From Ligula intestinalis (Eukaryota > Platyhelminthes > Cestoda > Diphyllobothriidea > Diphyllobothriidae), in assembly GCA_036362985.1 (NCBI GenBank), contig JAYGXS010000001.1, forward strand, positions 46,744,188-46,808,187: 64,000 bases of DNA, in the 5' to 3' direction. Under the pieces are notes generated by a model that saw only the letters and a program-made list of their open reading frames with translations, searched no databases and was not told where the DNA came from. The position numbers and the translations under genes are program-made. How positions within the stretch are numbered: position 1 is the first letter of the stretch; every line of letters begins with the position of its first letter. Below, piece after piece: positions 1 to 11,740 of this stretch.

Positions 1-73
1 AGCTGATATTGCCCCCTCCCCCTCTGGTTCGATGACGGCTGTCACCACTGTCCTGAGAAGCCTGCAAATAACT

Positions 74-583
74 CCCCAATCGCAACCACGAGTATTTATG
101 GCTTAACGCAATTCTATTTCTTGCTTAGTCATTACGGTCGCAGCAACCAAGTTTCATTTGGTTATGTGGTCGAAGCAAGCTCTCAAGAAGAAATCACCGA
201 TATCTCCTTGTCAGCGCTATTATGCGTGGCATTGCCATCGGGAATGGCTATTTCGTCAACATTGCTGTCAGAGTGTTAATCAGGTAGGGCACCGTTATGA
301 GTTTTGCCAATCATTAGCATGTGTAAAAAGCCTATCCCCGCCAAATCCAATCGTAAGCGTCATTTCAGATAAAAATGCGAGTCCAGATCTTAGTCTCTTG
401 GTAATTCTCTGAGTCTGTTGGCCATTTTCAAGATCAAAGCAGCTGATCACTTGAGGTTTTTCAGTATTTCACTCACAGACTTCGTCTACAGCTGGAAATT
501 GCTTCAGACATTACCATAATCTCTCAGAGATTCTGGCAGTCACTTGACAGCCCCATGGAAGAGTAGAATTCTCATCCGCCACA
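74..583 (+). repeat. Left arm of a 0.5-kb inverted repeat pair
   Basis: This stretch is nearly the reverse complement of 8341-8850, with roughly nine in ten bases agreeing by eye and a few short indels. Similarity stops sharply at the inner end (near 583 and 8341). At the outer end it fades, so the arm may begin before the window. It contains no intact reading frame. The two arms enclose about 7.8 kb of older and younger retroelements. They could be two independent insertions of one repeat in opposite orientation, or the ends of a composite element. Confidence 0.75.
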
Positions 584-719
584 AGCGCGTGTGGTGGTCT
601 GGTCCACTTTATGGGGCAACTGCGATGCTGTGCGGCACTACCATGACTGCTACTCGCTACATCTGTCAATGCAGTGCTTTTCAGCATCCATGGTTCGACT
701 GGGCATCTGAACGATATCA

Positions 720-1240
720 TCATCAGGGGATCACTCCCCGGCTGAGATGCAAGACCAAGTATGTGCAGTACCTGAACGCTTGCAGGAATATCGCTTTTGA
801 TTACGGCCTAACAAGCGTCAATCTTACCTGAGACAGTCAAGTATCTTAGATTAATCTTCGACGCCACCTGTCGGCATCCAGATCCTGAATATCTTTGTGC
901 CATGTAGCAGATGCCTTCACCAAAGGACTTATCCAAACTTCGATCGCTTCTTGGCGTGATCAGATACTATAGCTCTTTACAACCGTCGCTTCATGACTTG
1001 TACCCCCGCTCAATCGTCCGCTGCAGATAGATGCTCACTGATGGTGGTCCTCCAGCTGTGAAATGGCCTTTGCTCAGCTGACACGGAAGCTGACTTCGGT
1101 TCTTTTTTTATGTACTCTGACCCGACACTGCATTTTGTCGTTGCTACAGCCGCCTCTTATCATGACGCAATTGCTCTCATCCCCTACACTTTTCACAAGG
1201 GATCCGAACTTCGTAGTCCCTTTTCTGACTTTATTAGACC
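720..1240 (+). pseudogene. Decayed Ty3/gypsy reverse transcriptase-RNase H fragment
   Basis: Joined across several stops and frame changes, the + strand gives the end of a Ty3/gypsy reverse transcriptase. A stretch like RLQEYRF..LRPNK is followed at about 860-905 by FDA..RHPDPE. At 908-1015 come QMPSPKDLSKLRSLLG and VIRYYSSLQPSLHDLYP, the usual palm/thumb signature. The beginning of RNase H follows at 1111-1210 (DPTLHFVVATAASY). No active-site aspartate pair can be placed with confidence and no complete domain remains. This is an old, dead LTR-retrotransposon fragment. Confidence 0.75.
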
Positions 1241-1289
1241 ATACCTATTTAATCGAAAACAAAAGATCAAAGTGGGGTCCAACTAACCT

Positions 1290-1926
1290 ACTGCTACCGC
1301 AGTTTTAAGCGGTGTTCTTCAAGATAACGTGCTTGCTCCTCTGCTGTTCTTGCTTTGCATAAATGGTACTTTATCGAAAAGTAAATGCTCTCGACCTTAT
1401 TTATGCAGATTATATCAAGCGTGTGTACCCCTTCTATAACTCTACGACCGAACGATGCGTAGAGCAAATTCATTTGGACTTGGGCGTTCTTTCTGCGTGG
1501 AGCTCCACGTGGCTGATGGAGCTCTCACACCGCAAGTGTCATTGCGTTTGTTTTGTGTCGGAAAGGCCGCCGTTACCTGTTATTTTTGAAGGTTGCCCAA
1601 TGACTGAATGTTCCACTATCAAGGACTTAGGTTAAAGCTACACCAATAAAAAAGATCGCTCACTGCAAGCCGATAGAATTACGGCCAAAACTGCACAGAC
1701 TTGCGGCTTTATTTCTTAAAATTTATACCTTCCTGAAATTAAATTAAGAATTTATTATATGATGTGCTTCCCGTTCTAGAATACTGTTGCCGATTCTTCG
1801 GCCCGAATCTAGTCGTTCAACAATTGAAAATGTCCAAAGGCATTTCACGAGAAAACCCCTATATCCGACATTTTCAAACACTTCCTAGTAAACTAGATGC
1901 CAAGTTGTATCAGATAGTCTGGTTGT
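1290..1926 (+). pseudogene. Old CR1-like LINE reverse transcriptase fragment
   Basis: Right after the gypsy relic the + strand resembles the second half of a CR1/Jockey-type reverse transcriptase. A degraded SGVLQDNVLAPLLFLLCIN stretch matches the SGVPQGSVLGPLLFLIYIN motif of the intact neighbour. It is followed by LDLIYADYIK (the second D of the YADD box has become Y), a LSAWSSTWLMELSHRKC stretch and, near 1764-1830, VLPVLEYCCRFFGPNLV. Stops and shifts are scattered throughout. The fragment ends exactly where the solo LTR begins at 1927, so it is older than that insertion. Confidence 0.7.
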
Positions 1927-2445
1927 TGTGTAGTACCCAGAGGACAATAAGATTGCTCCTTGTTTTAATTACTTCGGCGCGGTGACTTTGAGTTTAGTCC
2001 AGGATGATGTAGGTGGGGTGACCTCGCAGGTAAAGTGGTGTATTGGTTGTCCCCTCCCTGGTGGTGGTCTTCAGCCCCACCCTCCCTAGTAGACAGTTGT
2101 GAATAACAGTTGCCCTTCCTGCGAGGGTCCCACGGAGTGTTTCCTTTCCCCGGTGGTAGTCTCCAACTCCACCTTCCTCGATTGTCTTCTTCGGTTACGT
2201 GTTCGCCTGTATGACAGTTTATTATCGTTATTAACCTACTGTACTCGTAATAAATATGTGTGTGTCAACACTTGTCCTCGGCTTATCATCTCGATGAGTG
2301 ACTGTTCCTGTGATCGAGCATTCTAGTGGAATTACAGTGTGTGGAGTCAGCCAGAAGACAACGGACGTAGAAGAAAGACCGAGTACCGGCCATAATCAGG
2401 AAGAAGATACGCTACCAAAGGACAACAGGGCGCTCGGGCGTTACA
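1927..2445 (+). repeat. Solo LTR with 5-bp target duplication
   Basis: A 519-bp block starts TGTGTAG and ends CGTTACA, giving the TG...CA termini of an LTR. It is flanked by GTTGT at 1922-1926 and again at 2446-2450, a 5-bp target site duplication as made by Ty3/gypsy or BEL integrases. An AATAAA sits inside near 2250. No primer-binding site or internal region adjoins it, so a solo LTR is the simplest reading. The boundaries come from one copy only; a second copy would confirm them. Confidence 0.6.
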
Positions 2446-2785
2446 GTTGTTTAAGGACTTAATCAGCGCGCGCTTGAAATTGCGGTTTAAATTTCTCGTC
2501 CTCCGTGGGAAATATTATTTTCGGGATTTCGGTTCACCTAGCCCTCTGGCGGACTTTCGTTGTTAGCTATTGGATTCACTTTCGCAATAACTCCAGCCTC
2601 AGAAGACACGACAGGACATTAGTCAAAACGAGCATCATCTCCGTCACTGCCTTCTGTCAACAATTCTCCCGGATTCCAGCTCTCTACAAACGGCTCAGTC
2701 GTTTCAATAACCTTTTTCATACAGTTGAACGCTTTATACATATTGCATAGAGCTTTACTATCGTTTATCGTCAGTCGGATCTATT

Positions 2786-4298
2786 ATGGGAGACAAAAAT
2801 AAACGTGTAGATCAGCTTGTAAAATTCGCGGCGCAAGAGGGACTCGAAATCAAAACCTGTTGCTCGCCGGGATCAGTCGTTACTACCACACCATCAGGGT
2901 TGACTGTAGACTCTAATTTAATTTCGTTTAAAAGCCCTAGGCGTAATTTCGAGGGCAGAAGTCGCAAGATTGATGCGACGAAATCATCCCCGCTAAAAGG
3001 GCTAAAAGTCTCTCGAGTTCAGTAGACTCAATTTACGAACACCAAGTTGAGCGTCTAATCAACTCCACCACGAAGACACAGGATGACAATAGCCAAAATA
3101 GGTTATTAACAGTCAAAAGCAATTCACTTTACTATTTGATTCATTAACGGTCTGCTGTGAAAAGATGGTGACAGAAAAAATTAAAACTATGTGCGATACA
3201 GCTTTGGAAGACGGGAAGGAATGTTCGCCAGTGCCTGCATTCGAAATCCCGACATCATCGCAACAAGGAAAAAAAGTCACGCCACCGCCCGGATTCGAAC
3301 CCTGCACCCCCCGCGTAGAAGTCGAATGCCTACCTCTCTTCCCCATCACGGGATGAAGTGATAGTTTCCAAATTCCCTGACAAACTACAGAATCTCGATC
3401 TAGAAGTTCTTTGAAATCTCCTCCTGCCAAGCGAACTAAAAGTCGTAAAAGTTTAAGGGATGAAACCCATGGAGATAAAGCCTCCGTATCATATTTTACC
3501 CTTTTGAACAAATTTACAAACCTTGAGAAGGTGGTTAATAGTCTTAGAGTGGAGATGGAGGAGCTGAAAAATTTTTCCGTTTTTCTCCCTCGTGAGGAGA
3601 AACCGGCGATGCGTGAACTTGAGCGAGGAAACCTAACGTACAGAGAAGCGAAATCCCTCGCCGAAGTGTCTACGCACAAAAATGATCCAGCAGCCAGGGT
3701 GCTTGATGGAGTTGGTAGTCTGCCATGGACAGGGGAAACGGTCAACCCACTGGCTTCCAAGAGAAGGAAGAAGCGCTCTCGGGCTCCCAAAAAAGGCCAA
3801 CCAAGCCCAAGTGCTAATATAAGTTGACCGAGCTTGAGCACGAGCCAAACAAAAAGGGCACATTCGCAGGCCAAAACGAACAGTAGCGCTGAACCTCGAA
3901 GCGAATCTGTCCTAACAAACCCTAGAGAAGCAGAAGGGGATGACAGTCGGAAGGTGAGTACCACTCGTATAAACTGCATAGTCATAAAAGGCATGACAGA
4001 AGGTACTTCCGATACCCCAAAATCAAGATTAGAAGAGGACAGGAAGTTATTTAAAGAATATCTGAACTTTCTACTAAAGGGGAAGGAGAAAGTTGAAGTT
4101 CTTAAAGCATTCCGAATGGGCCGTATAACAGACTCAAAAGATGAACAACGCCAACCAAGACCGTTGAAGGTTGTTCTGAAGAGTGAGGCTGAGGTCCAGC
4201 TATTGTTAAGCAGGAAACCAATACTTAGAAACTCACACCCAACGGTTTTTTTCAGCGGGATTTTTCCCCCGCGGAGCGGGAGAAATGGAGATTGCTAA
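2786..4298 (+). pseudogene. CR1-like ORF1 relic
   Basis: A start codon at 2786 opens a basic reading frame that stops at 3023-3025. After a change of frame, coding character resumes in the frame used at 3165-3356, 3411-3827 and 3834-4298, broken by stops near 3354, 3385 and 3825. The middle part is lysine/arginine rich with a short predicted coiled coil (about 3500-3580, NKFTNLEKVVNSLRVEMEE). That fits an RNA-binding, self-associating ORF1 protein. No zinc knuckle is visible. The end overlaps the ORF2 start by 14 bases, as expected for a bicistronic LINE. A GGTTCGAATCC-like string lies inside it on the opposite strand (see rejected list). Confidence 0.55.
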
Positions 4299-7200
4299 AA
4301 GTAGAACTCCACAGGAGATGCGAACTCGGCGAGAGAAATCTTCGAATTCTGAACGGGGAGATCGTCCATGTTCCGAGGTCACTCCTCTAGAGAAAGCCGA
4401 TAACACTAACAGCCTAGTCGGGATGGACAACAGTCCGTCTCCACCAGCACCGACAGCTCCCTGCATGCAATCTCACGCAAGAGGCAACCGCCTGAATACA
4501 GTGGTGACTAAGTCTAAATTGAGCTTTATTTACACTAATGCCCAAAGTCTTCCCTCAAAAATTGATGAACTCAAGGCAGTACTTTCGGAGCGGAAACCTG
4601 ATGTAGTTGCCATAACGGAAACATGGCTTAAAACAGAAATCGCAGATTCGGAGATTTCGATTCCAGCATACCAGCTTTTCCGCAAAGACCGCCAAAACCG
4701 ACAAGGAGGTGGGATTGTCGTGTATGTCAGAACTGAAATCTCTGTTGTAGCAAGAGAACACACTGTAGCCCTGGAGTATGAGTCCGTCTGGTTAAAGATC
4801 AAGAAGGCGAATTCACAGAACCTTGAATTCCTGGCCGTTTACCGGCCACCAAACATTTTGAGTGGAGCCAACGACTCGCTCCTTGGTCTGGTGAAAGAAG
4901 CTGCTAGCCACCAGGAGGTTCTCATCGTTGGTGATTTCAACGCCCCTGCAATTGAATGGAACAACCTGACAGTGGAGGCGGCGTCAACTTCCTTTAGTTC
5001 CAAATTAATGGATCTCACGCTTGACCTATCTCTAGTTCAGAACGTTAAGGGCATAACCAGATTTCGAGAAAACCAGCGGGCTACTTGTTTGGATCTCATT
5101 TTCACGAAGGATTCATCCTACATAGATAAAGTGCATTCAAATGCTCCGCTCGGTAAGAGTGACCATACGACGCTAATGTAGGATTACTCACTCCATACTC
5201 AACGGCTGAGGAAAGCGGAGGACCAGACAAACATATGGAAGGCAGATCTCAATTCAATGAAGAACGCACTATCGTCCATGAATTTGGACTGCCTGCTCAA
5301 AGGGGATCCGGAGGAGGATTGGAGATCACTCAAGATGGTTGCATTAGATCTGATTAAGCGCTTTTGTCCGGTGAAGGTTCACAAGACGACTAGTCGTCCT
5401 GCCTGGTTGACGAGAAACCTTAACAGGCAACTGAAGAAGAAGAATAGGAAATGGAAGTTATTCAGGAAAACTGGGTCGCCAGTACACCTCAAGGAATTCC
5501 GACGCCAAAGAAATACGGTAAAAAAATCAATTCGCCAGGCCAGGAAAAACTATGAATCAAGAATCCTCTAACAGGCCGAAGAAAAGCCCAAAATTCTATT
5601 CCGCTATATTAACAGTAGATTAAAAAACAAGGATCCTGTCGCAGTACTTAAGAATGATGATGGCGGAGAAGTCATTGAGAATGACGAGAAAGCCGAGTTC
5701 TGTAGCCGGTTCTTTGCCTCGGTATTCACTAGGGAAACCAAGCTTCATTTTGCTAATGCCAACAGTGCTGTTGTAAACGCCATTCCAGCACTTCATTCTT
5801 TACTATTTCCAACATCTGCAGTTAAGAGGGAGCTGCAGAGCCTCAAAGAAGCAAATTCATCCGGTCCAGACAATATACCAGCCAAGTTCTTGAAAGAATT
5901 GGCAAGCGAACTCTCAGAGCCCCTAGCAAATACCTTTTGTTCTTAATTTGAGCTAGGAAAACTGCCATCCGAATGGAAAATGGCAAATATTTACCCGATA
6001 CACAAGGGCAGAACCCGCACGAAGGTCAACAATTACCGGCCCGTCAGCCTAACTTGCATTTGCTGTAAGGTGATGGAAACGATAATTAAGAAGACGAAAA
6101 TGGAGTTCTTGGAGGAGAACAACCTACTGTCAGGGCTCCAACACGGCTTCAGAAAGAACCATTCTTGCCTTTCCAGCCTTCTACTCTCCACTGAGCAGTA
6201 GACTTGTGGCGGTCTTACAGCTAACCGCCTCCAAACGCGAGATGCCACTGACGTGTCTTCCCAGGGTAAATCTTGGTCTCGCCCAGTTGACAGCGCGGTG
6301 GCTACAAGCGCACGCGTGACCTTTGCTCTAGCCAACTGGGGCTTGCGTAGTCCAATCAGCGCTCTGGGACTATGAACCCTTTTCGGTCATCACAAAAATC
6401 CTACGCTTACGAACACTTGGGAATCCGCTTTGAGCGGGGCGGTGGCTCACGTGACCTCCCGGCTGGACACCGTGCCGGACGCAGCGGTAGCTTCCTCCTT
6501 ACCTTTGTACACAATACATTGTTCCGTCTACTCTGCCTTCCCAAGATTTCTCCTTTCTCCTGAGGAACCAGGGCCTGAATGATTGTAACTGTTAGGGTAT
6601 ACCGTCTTAACATTAACTCCTATAGACTTGCGCACTGGATAAAGATGGTAAGGTTGACGTCATCTATACGGACTTCAAGAAGGCATTCGACAGCGTCCCA
6701 CATAAGCGTCCAATGTATAAATTGTGAGAAATTGGCATAAGAGGAAACCTGCTGGCATAGATCACAGATTTTCTCACAGGACGATCGCAAACTGTGTGCA
6801 TCGGTGACTCAAATTCAAACCCTTTATCTGTGCTGAGTGGCGTTCCCCAAGGCTCTGTCTTAGGGCCACTGCTCTTCCTTATCTATATCAACGACTGTGT
6901 CAACGACCTGGGTTGCAGCGCTTTCATGTTTGCCGACGACATGAAACTCTGGAGAGCCATCAGGTCTGACGCCGATAGGAAAGCGCTTCAAGCGAGTCTC
7001 AATCGACTTAGCTGCTGGTCTGCTCGTTGGCTCTTAAACTTCAACATTAGTAAGTGTGTGGCTTTAAGACTCCGTACTAGAAGGACTGATGAGGCGAACG
7101 ATTCCTTCCAATACCTCCTCGATGGCCACCCGCTTTTAACTGTGAACGAACAAAAGGATCTCGGTGTTCTAATAAATTCCTCACTTAAACCATCTACTCA

Positions 7201-7810
7201 GTGTGTAAAGGCAGCTAAACGCGCGACACAGGTGCTGTTTGCGATTAGGGGGGGATTCGTCAACATCGACAAGGAGCTCTTCAGGGAAACCTACGGAGCG
7301 TTTGTTCGGTCCCATTTGGAGTATGCTGTCCAGGCCTGGCGTCCGTTGTTCAAGAAGGATTACCTGCACCTGGAACGAGTGCAGGTGAGGGCTACGAAGA
7401 TGGTCAAGAATCTTGGTCATCTGCCTCATGAAGACAGACTGACCGAACTTGATCTTTTCCCTCTCAATTATAAGCAACTCCGCGGGGACCTCATACAAAC
7501 CTACCGTATTGTTAGAGGCCAAGACTGTGCCCCGGAATTTAATGATTTCTTCGAATTGGCTCGGACTGACCATCTGCGAGGTCATCCTTTTAAACTACAG
7601 AGGAAACCGGCCCGTATCGACGTTCGACGAAACGCCTTCTCTCAGAGGGTCATTGGAGCGTGGAACGGACTCCCGGAAGATGTGGTCCTCTCAGATACTG
7701 TTGACATTTTTAAACACAAATTTGATTCTCATTTGCTGAGAAACTGTGGCAGATATAATGAACAAAGTGTCAGTAGCAGCACCTTGCAACTGGCTCACAC
7801 TTATCGCTGA
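4285..7810 (+). pseudogene. CR1-like ORF2: APE endonuclease + reverse transcriptase, broken
   Basis: ORF2 begins at 4285. The endonuclease starts around 4530 with IYTNAQSL and includes VVAITETWL, the GDFNAP catalytic loop and SDHTTL at about 5155-5178. A stop (TAG) follows at 5179-5181. The same frame carries on through further stops at 5569 (TAA), 5944 (TAA) and 6199 (TAG). The palm shows NYRPVSLT (6031), YTDFKKAFDSVPHKR after the insertion, GVPQGSVLGPLLFLIYIND and FADDMKLW (6928). Frame 1 becomes frame 2 exactly across the 424 extra bases at 6207-6630. Additional stops lie at 6725 and 6758. The C-terminal part (6794-7810) is an uninterrupted 338-codon stretch. The protein would have nicked DNA and primed reverse transcription; this copy cannot make it. 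Confidence 0.85.
6207..6622. mobile_element. 416-bp unclassified insertion with 8-bp target duplication
   Basis: TAGACTTG occurs at 6199-6206 and again at 6623-6630, and deleting one copy plus the 416 bp between restores the reading frame of the reverse transcriptase precisely. The insertion has no reading frame of note and no clear terminal inverted repeats. An 8-bp duplication suggests a hAT-type non-autonomous transposon. An alternative is a solo LTR beginning TGTGGCGG with a 6-bp duplication, but a matching CA end is missing. The class is therefore left open. Confidence 0.75.
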
Positions 7811-8340
7811 TGTTAAGCCTACATTTGTACATTTGTATTATGTACTATTGTTACGGTGGACCTATTATGCGATTTTGGTTATGAATAGGGAGCTCAAGGG
7901 CGAAAGCCTTCTTCCCTTAATAAAGTGACTTAAAGTCCAGTACCCGTGTCAGGTCTATCGCTTTCCTAAACATTTTGGTTTTATTCGCGAAACAACCGGA
8001 ACATCGACACGGACGATCAGCTAAGAGGGTTACTTAATCTTACGCCTGGCACATCTGGCTTACTGCCCTCCATACTGCAACCGTCCCCTCACCCGCAAGT
8101 CACCTGACGCCACCCTCTGTTTCCAGCTTACCTGCTTCCTCAGTTACTGCTGTTAATTATTCTGGTAGCTCCGCTAGAACGCCCCGAAGCCCGTCTACAT
8201 CCGCTTGACCAAGGCATCCGTTAGTCCAAAGCACTCCTTCTAAATTCCAACGAAATCATTTATGAAATGTCGACAGAATGGCGTGATAAAAAACTCAATT
8301 CAATCAAAAGCCAAAAAAGACAGTGCAGTCATAATGAATC

Positions 8341-8850
8341 GCTTGTGACGGACTTAGAATTCTGCTCTTCCATGGGCTGTCAAGTGACTGCCAGAATCTC
8401 TGAGAGATTATGGTGATGTCTGAAGCAATTTCCAGCTGTAGACGAAGTCTTTGAGTGAAATACTGAAAAATCTCAAGTGATCAGCTGCTTTGATCTTGAA
8501 AATGGCCAACAGACTCAGAGAATTACCAAGAGACTAAGGTCTGGACTCGCATTTTTATCTGAAATGACGCTTACGATTGGATTTGGCGGGGATAGGCTTT
8601 TTTTACATATGATAATGATTGGCAGATCTCATAACGGTGCCCTACCTGATAAACTCTGCAGCAATGTTGACGAAATAGCCATTCCCGATGGTAATGCCAC
8701 GCATAATAGCGCTGACAAGGAGATATCGGTGATTTCATCTCGAGAGCTTGCTTCGACCACATAACCAAATGAAACTTGGTTGCTACGACCGTCATGATTA
8801 AGCAAGAAATAGGATTGCATTGAACCATAACCGAATCGTGTTTGCGATTG
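8341..8850 (-). repeat. Right arm of the 0.5-kb inverted repeat pair
   Basis: Inverted counterpart of 74-583. Shared landmarks include the CCATGG-containing inner part, the run around the AAGCAGCTGATCACTT motif and the outer end near the AGCAAGAAAT motif. Short open frames on either strand differ between the arms and are interrupted, so I do not call a gene here. Confidence 0.75.
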
Positions 8851-11690
8851 AATAATGCTGGAAAATCCGCAACCAGCTCTTGGACATAGGTGCTATGTTG
8901 GGACAAGAGACGTGTCTAGATATCAGCATCCTTTGAAAACGAGAAGCTGTATGTGAATATGACTATTTAAGCTAGTGCTCTGTGATAGAACAGAGCCATA
9001 AACGCCCATACTTTTAAGAAATAATGATTGCCTACGTGATAAAATCATCGGTCCCATTTGCACAGTTGAAGACAATGGAATCTCTCGTTCAACGGGAGTG
9101 ATTATTCACTGCATGCCTGGGACAACGTCTTGAACGTGTCCGTGAAAATGTTTTGTTCTGCCTTCTCGGCAAGGATAAATTTGGCCTACTGTTCGCGCTT
9201 GGAGGGACCCACTTTACAGTGTAGAAGTCGCATCTTCCATATATCGCCCTGGATAGCCAGGTCGACCGAAAATAAGCCCTCGTATCGTTTATAGTAGGAA
9301 TTAAATGTCATCCGGGCCTAAGGGTCATACAGGAACTCAGTGATGCTGCTAGAGATGTGATCGACGGATTGTGAAACATCAGCAGTACTCAATTGGCCTA
9401 TGGATTATTTGGATAGCATAACGGTGAGAGGTGTCATAAGCTCCGCTACTGCTGCTGCTGCAACATTTGGTTCAATTCAGCGTAAGCGTCAGCCAGTGCT
9501 AATTAGAAACTGCGTCGCCGAACTTTTATGACACGTGCTTGGTACTTCTAATTAACACCAACTGCAGACTGGCCTGGCGGTTATTCCCAAAGCCAGCACG
9601 GGAGAAGAAATACGACAATCGGCCACGAGCACGTTGCATTTATAAGTAACAAGCCGTCCTCATAAAGAGCTGTGTATATTGTTTGCTCCGGTTGATAAGA
9701 AATTGTTGGTGACATGGCCCAATCATATTTGAAGAGGATCGATATCTACGCTCCATGTACACGCCCTCATAGCAGACCATGGCAACTCAAAAAGGTGCCT
9801 GTATATCCGACAACTCATTTTTGGCATGGGGGCATTCTCAAGACATCTCTCTGCTGCAGTACAACGTGGGCTATGCGAATAATTAACCTTAAAATGCTAG
9901 CATAAAATTTTATCCTATGTACATTTATTGGCTGTTATTTCTTCATATATATCACAGTTCTTGTGCTTTTAATGTAAAAATAAAGAAGTTCAGAGGCGTA
10001 CTTAGGTTTTCCTCAGATAGACTGACTGACTAATCCTCGACCAGGCTCCAGTGTATCGAGAGGTCGAAACCAATCCAAGCTGTCTTCAGGCCGGCATAAA
10101 TTACATGGGCTAACTGCACACGTCTTGGGACTGACAAGCTAAACTATAGATACCGGTACATGTGCCTGCAGAGAATGCTTGTTGCAGTTGATTGCAGACC
10201 TGACTGTACTGTTGCATCATTGAAGCTTGTCCAATACACCTGTTTTCCTTCACTTGTGACTTGGGAACTATCGTTTTGTCGACCATCGGCTTTGGACAAA
10301 ATTCGGCTCCTAAGTACTGTTGTTTGTAGCAACGGAAGTTTTAGCCTAAAAGACTGTTCGTTTACACTGGAATTGCACTTTATTTGCTTATACTGATGCA
10401 GCCTATCCGTGCCAGCAAGGTAAATTGCGGTTGCGAAAACGATAAAGGATTTTAGAAGCCGGCGCACTTTGTCTCTGGGTTTATGTCTCAAGGTCCCTGT
10501 CTTACCTCAGTAGTGGCTAGTCGATCACCTTCAACAGTGGCAGCTCTAGCCTATGCGAAGATTATCAATGCCTGCAGATCTTATGCGAATTCCTGTCAGA
10601 TTTCCGAGCAGATCAGAAATCGTTTGAGTGAGGTCGTTAAGTTATTGTCGTGGTGATGCCTTTGTCCGCCACACCTTACGCAACCCGTTACTAGGTTGCC
10701 CTAGCGAAGCTGCTTGTGGAGGCCCTCGTCAATTATCACAATAGCGTGATAGATCTAGCAATGATTTATCTGCCCCATCGTGATGGGACTACCGAGGATA
10801 TGGGTTCTCTTTAGGATCCCAATATCTAGATCCATTCATACCACTTTACCTTCAATAGTCCTTGGTTTGGATCATTTTACTAAACTTCACAAAAATGCCC
10901 CTCCGCCTCCCATGAAATGTTGCAAAGGAACCTGCTTCTTAAATATCCAGTGTTTTGTTGAAAAGGATGTCGTCACAGTTCCAATCAGTGCAGACTTCTA
11001 AGGCATGCTTTAGACGCCTAAAATCCAAGTTAATTTTGCAGATCCATTTCGAGATTTTGCCGACAAGCTGGGTATTTCTAGGGGTTGTGCCTCAATGTAT
11101 ATAAAGTTCAACACTGGTATGAGACTGCTTTCATTTGAATTACGTTGAGATCCGTTGCAGTGATCGTCGTACACCCGTTACCACATGACAACGTTATAAT
11201 CCGTGCCAATAGTATGTCAGAACTAGCATTAACCAAGGAGCCGCTATTTCCTTATCTTTCTGATATCCTTTCCGTAGCTTTGAAACAATAAAGTATAACA
11301 GTGTCTTCTAGACGCTAGACAATATAATACTCAGTATTATCATCAATATTATTATAATAATAAAGGTTTCTAACAAGTCCAAAATTACACTAATAAACTG
11401 GGCACTTTTGCTTTATTTAGTAAACTTTTGGAAAATATTTGGATGGTTAAATTATTCATAGCCATAATAAGATTATTGCCAGCGGAGGATGCAGCGTCGT
11501 ACATGCGGACAGTATGTTTCACAAATACTAGCAGAGATTGGCGATAAAGAAGGCTACTTATTGACAAGAAGGGAAATAAAATACTTTAAATAAAAGAGGG
11601 TGAAAATGCAAAAAGGATACAGAAAAATCCAAAGTAGTGCTAAAAATATGAACTGATATTCGGACCAGGTAATTACTTTTACTGGGGTAT
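8851..11690. other. No recognised gene; unassigned repeats likely
   Basis: About 2.8 kb with only short, mutually overlapping open frames. The one frame that stands out (- strand, 10144-10491) is listed separately. AT-rich short repeats occur around 11320-11370 just before the NAA38-like gene. I see no RNA gene or conserved protein motif in the remainder. Confidence 0.4.
10144..10491 (-). CDS. Hypothetical 115-aa protein with N-terminal membrane anchor
   Basis: An ATG on the - strand opens a 115-codon frame. Its first 25 residues read as a basic stretch (MRHKPRDKVRRLLK) followed by about 13 hydrophobic residues (SFIVFATAIYLAG). That is the layout of a type II signal anchor such as those of Golgi glycosyltransferases. 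The remainder has no domain I recognise. A GT after GAAAACAG near 10233 could be a splice donor, so this might be a first exon rather than a whole gene. No downstream exon was found on the - strand. It may equally be a chance frame. Confidence 0.3.
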   Translation of the reverse strand: MRHKPRDKVRRLLKSFIVFATAIYLAGTDRLHQYKQIKCNSSVNEQSFRLKLPLLQTTVLRSRILSKADGRQNDSSQVTSEGKQVYWTSFNDATVQSGLQSTATSILCRHMYRYL

Positions 11691-11740
11691 AATTTCAAGA
11701 GTAAAGACAAATAGTGCGATTATTATTGCAACGCGGCGGA

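Larger units (their letters stand above)
2451..7950 (+). mobile_element. CR1-like non-LTR retrotransposon, nearly full length, inactive
   Basis: This 5.5-kb element has a 5' leader (about 2451-2785), an ORF1 relic (2786-4298), an ORF2 with APE endonuclease and reverse transcriptase (4285-7810) and a short 3' tail with AATAAA at about 7919. The endonuclease ends in a SDHTTL motif and the reverse transcriptase carries FADD. Together with the GVPQGSVLGPLLFLIYIND signature this places it in the CR1/Jockey group. It is dead: ORF1 has a frame change and stops, ORF2 has six in-frame stops, and a 416-bp insertion splits the reverse transcriptase. The exact 5' end is uncertain. Confidence 0.85.

Noticed and set aside
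3270..3356. GGTTCGAATCC B-box-like sequence on the - strand inside the ORF1 relic, suggesting a tRNA or SINE
   Set aside because: The B box is perfect but no convincing tRNA fold or A box could be built; the + strand stays in the ORF1 reading frame, so it may be chance.
3113..3994. A 293-codon open frame on the - strand
   Set aside because: It is the complement of the CR1-like ORF1 relic, which has the coding character; the - strand protein has no motif.
7085..7100. CTGATGAGGCGAACG resembling a hammerhead core
   Set aside because: It lies within the well-conserved coding part of the CR1-like reverse transcriptase and has no GAAA box or stem III.
11714..11740. N-terminal extension of the NAA38-like frame
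   Set aside because: It begins with GTG and has no acceptor or ATG; the ATG at 11741 is the natural start.
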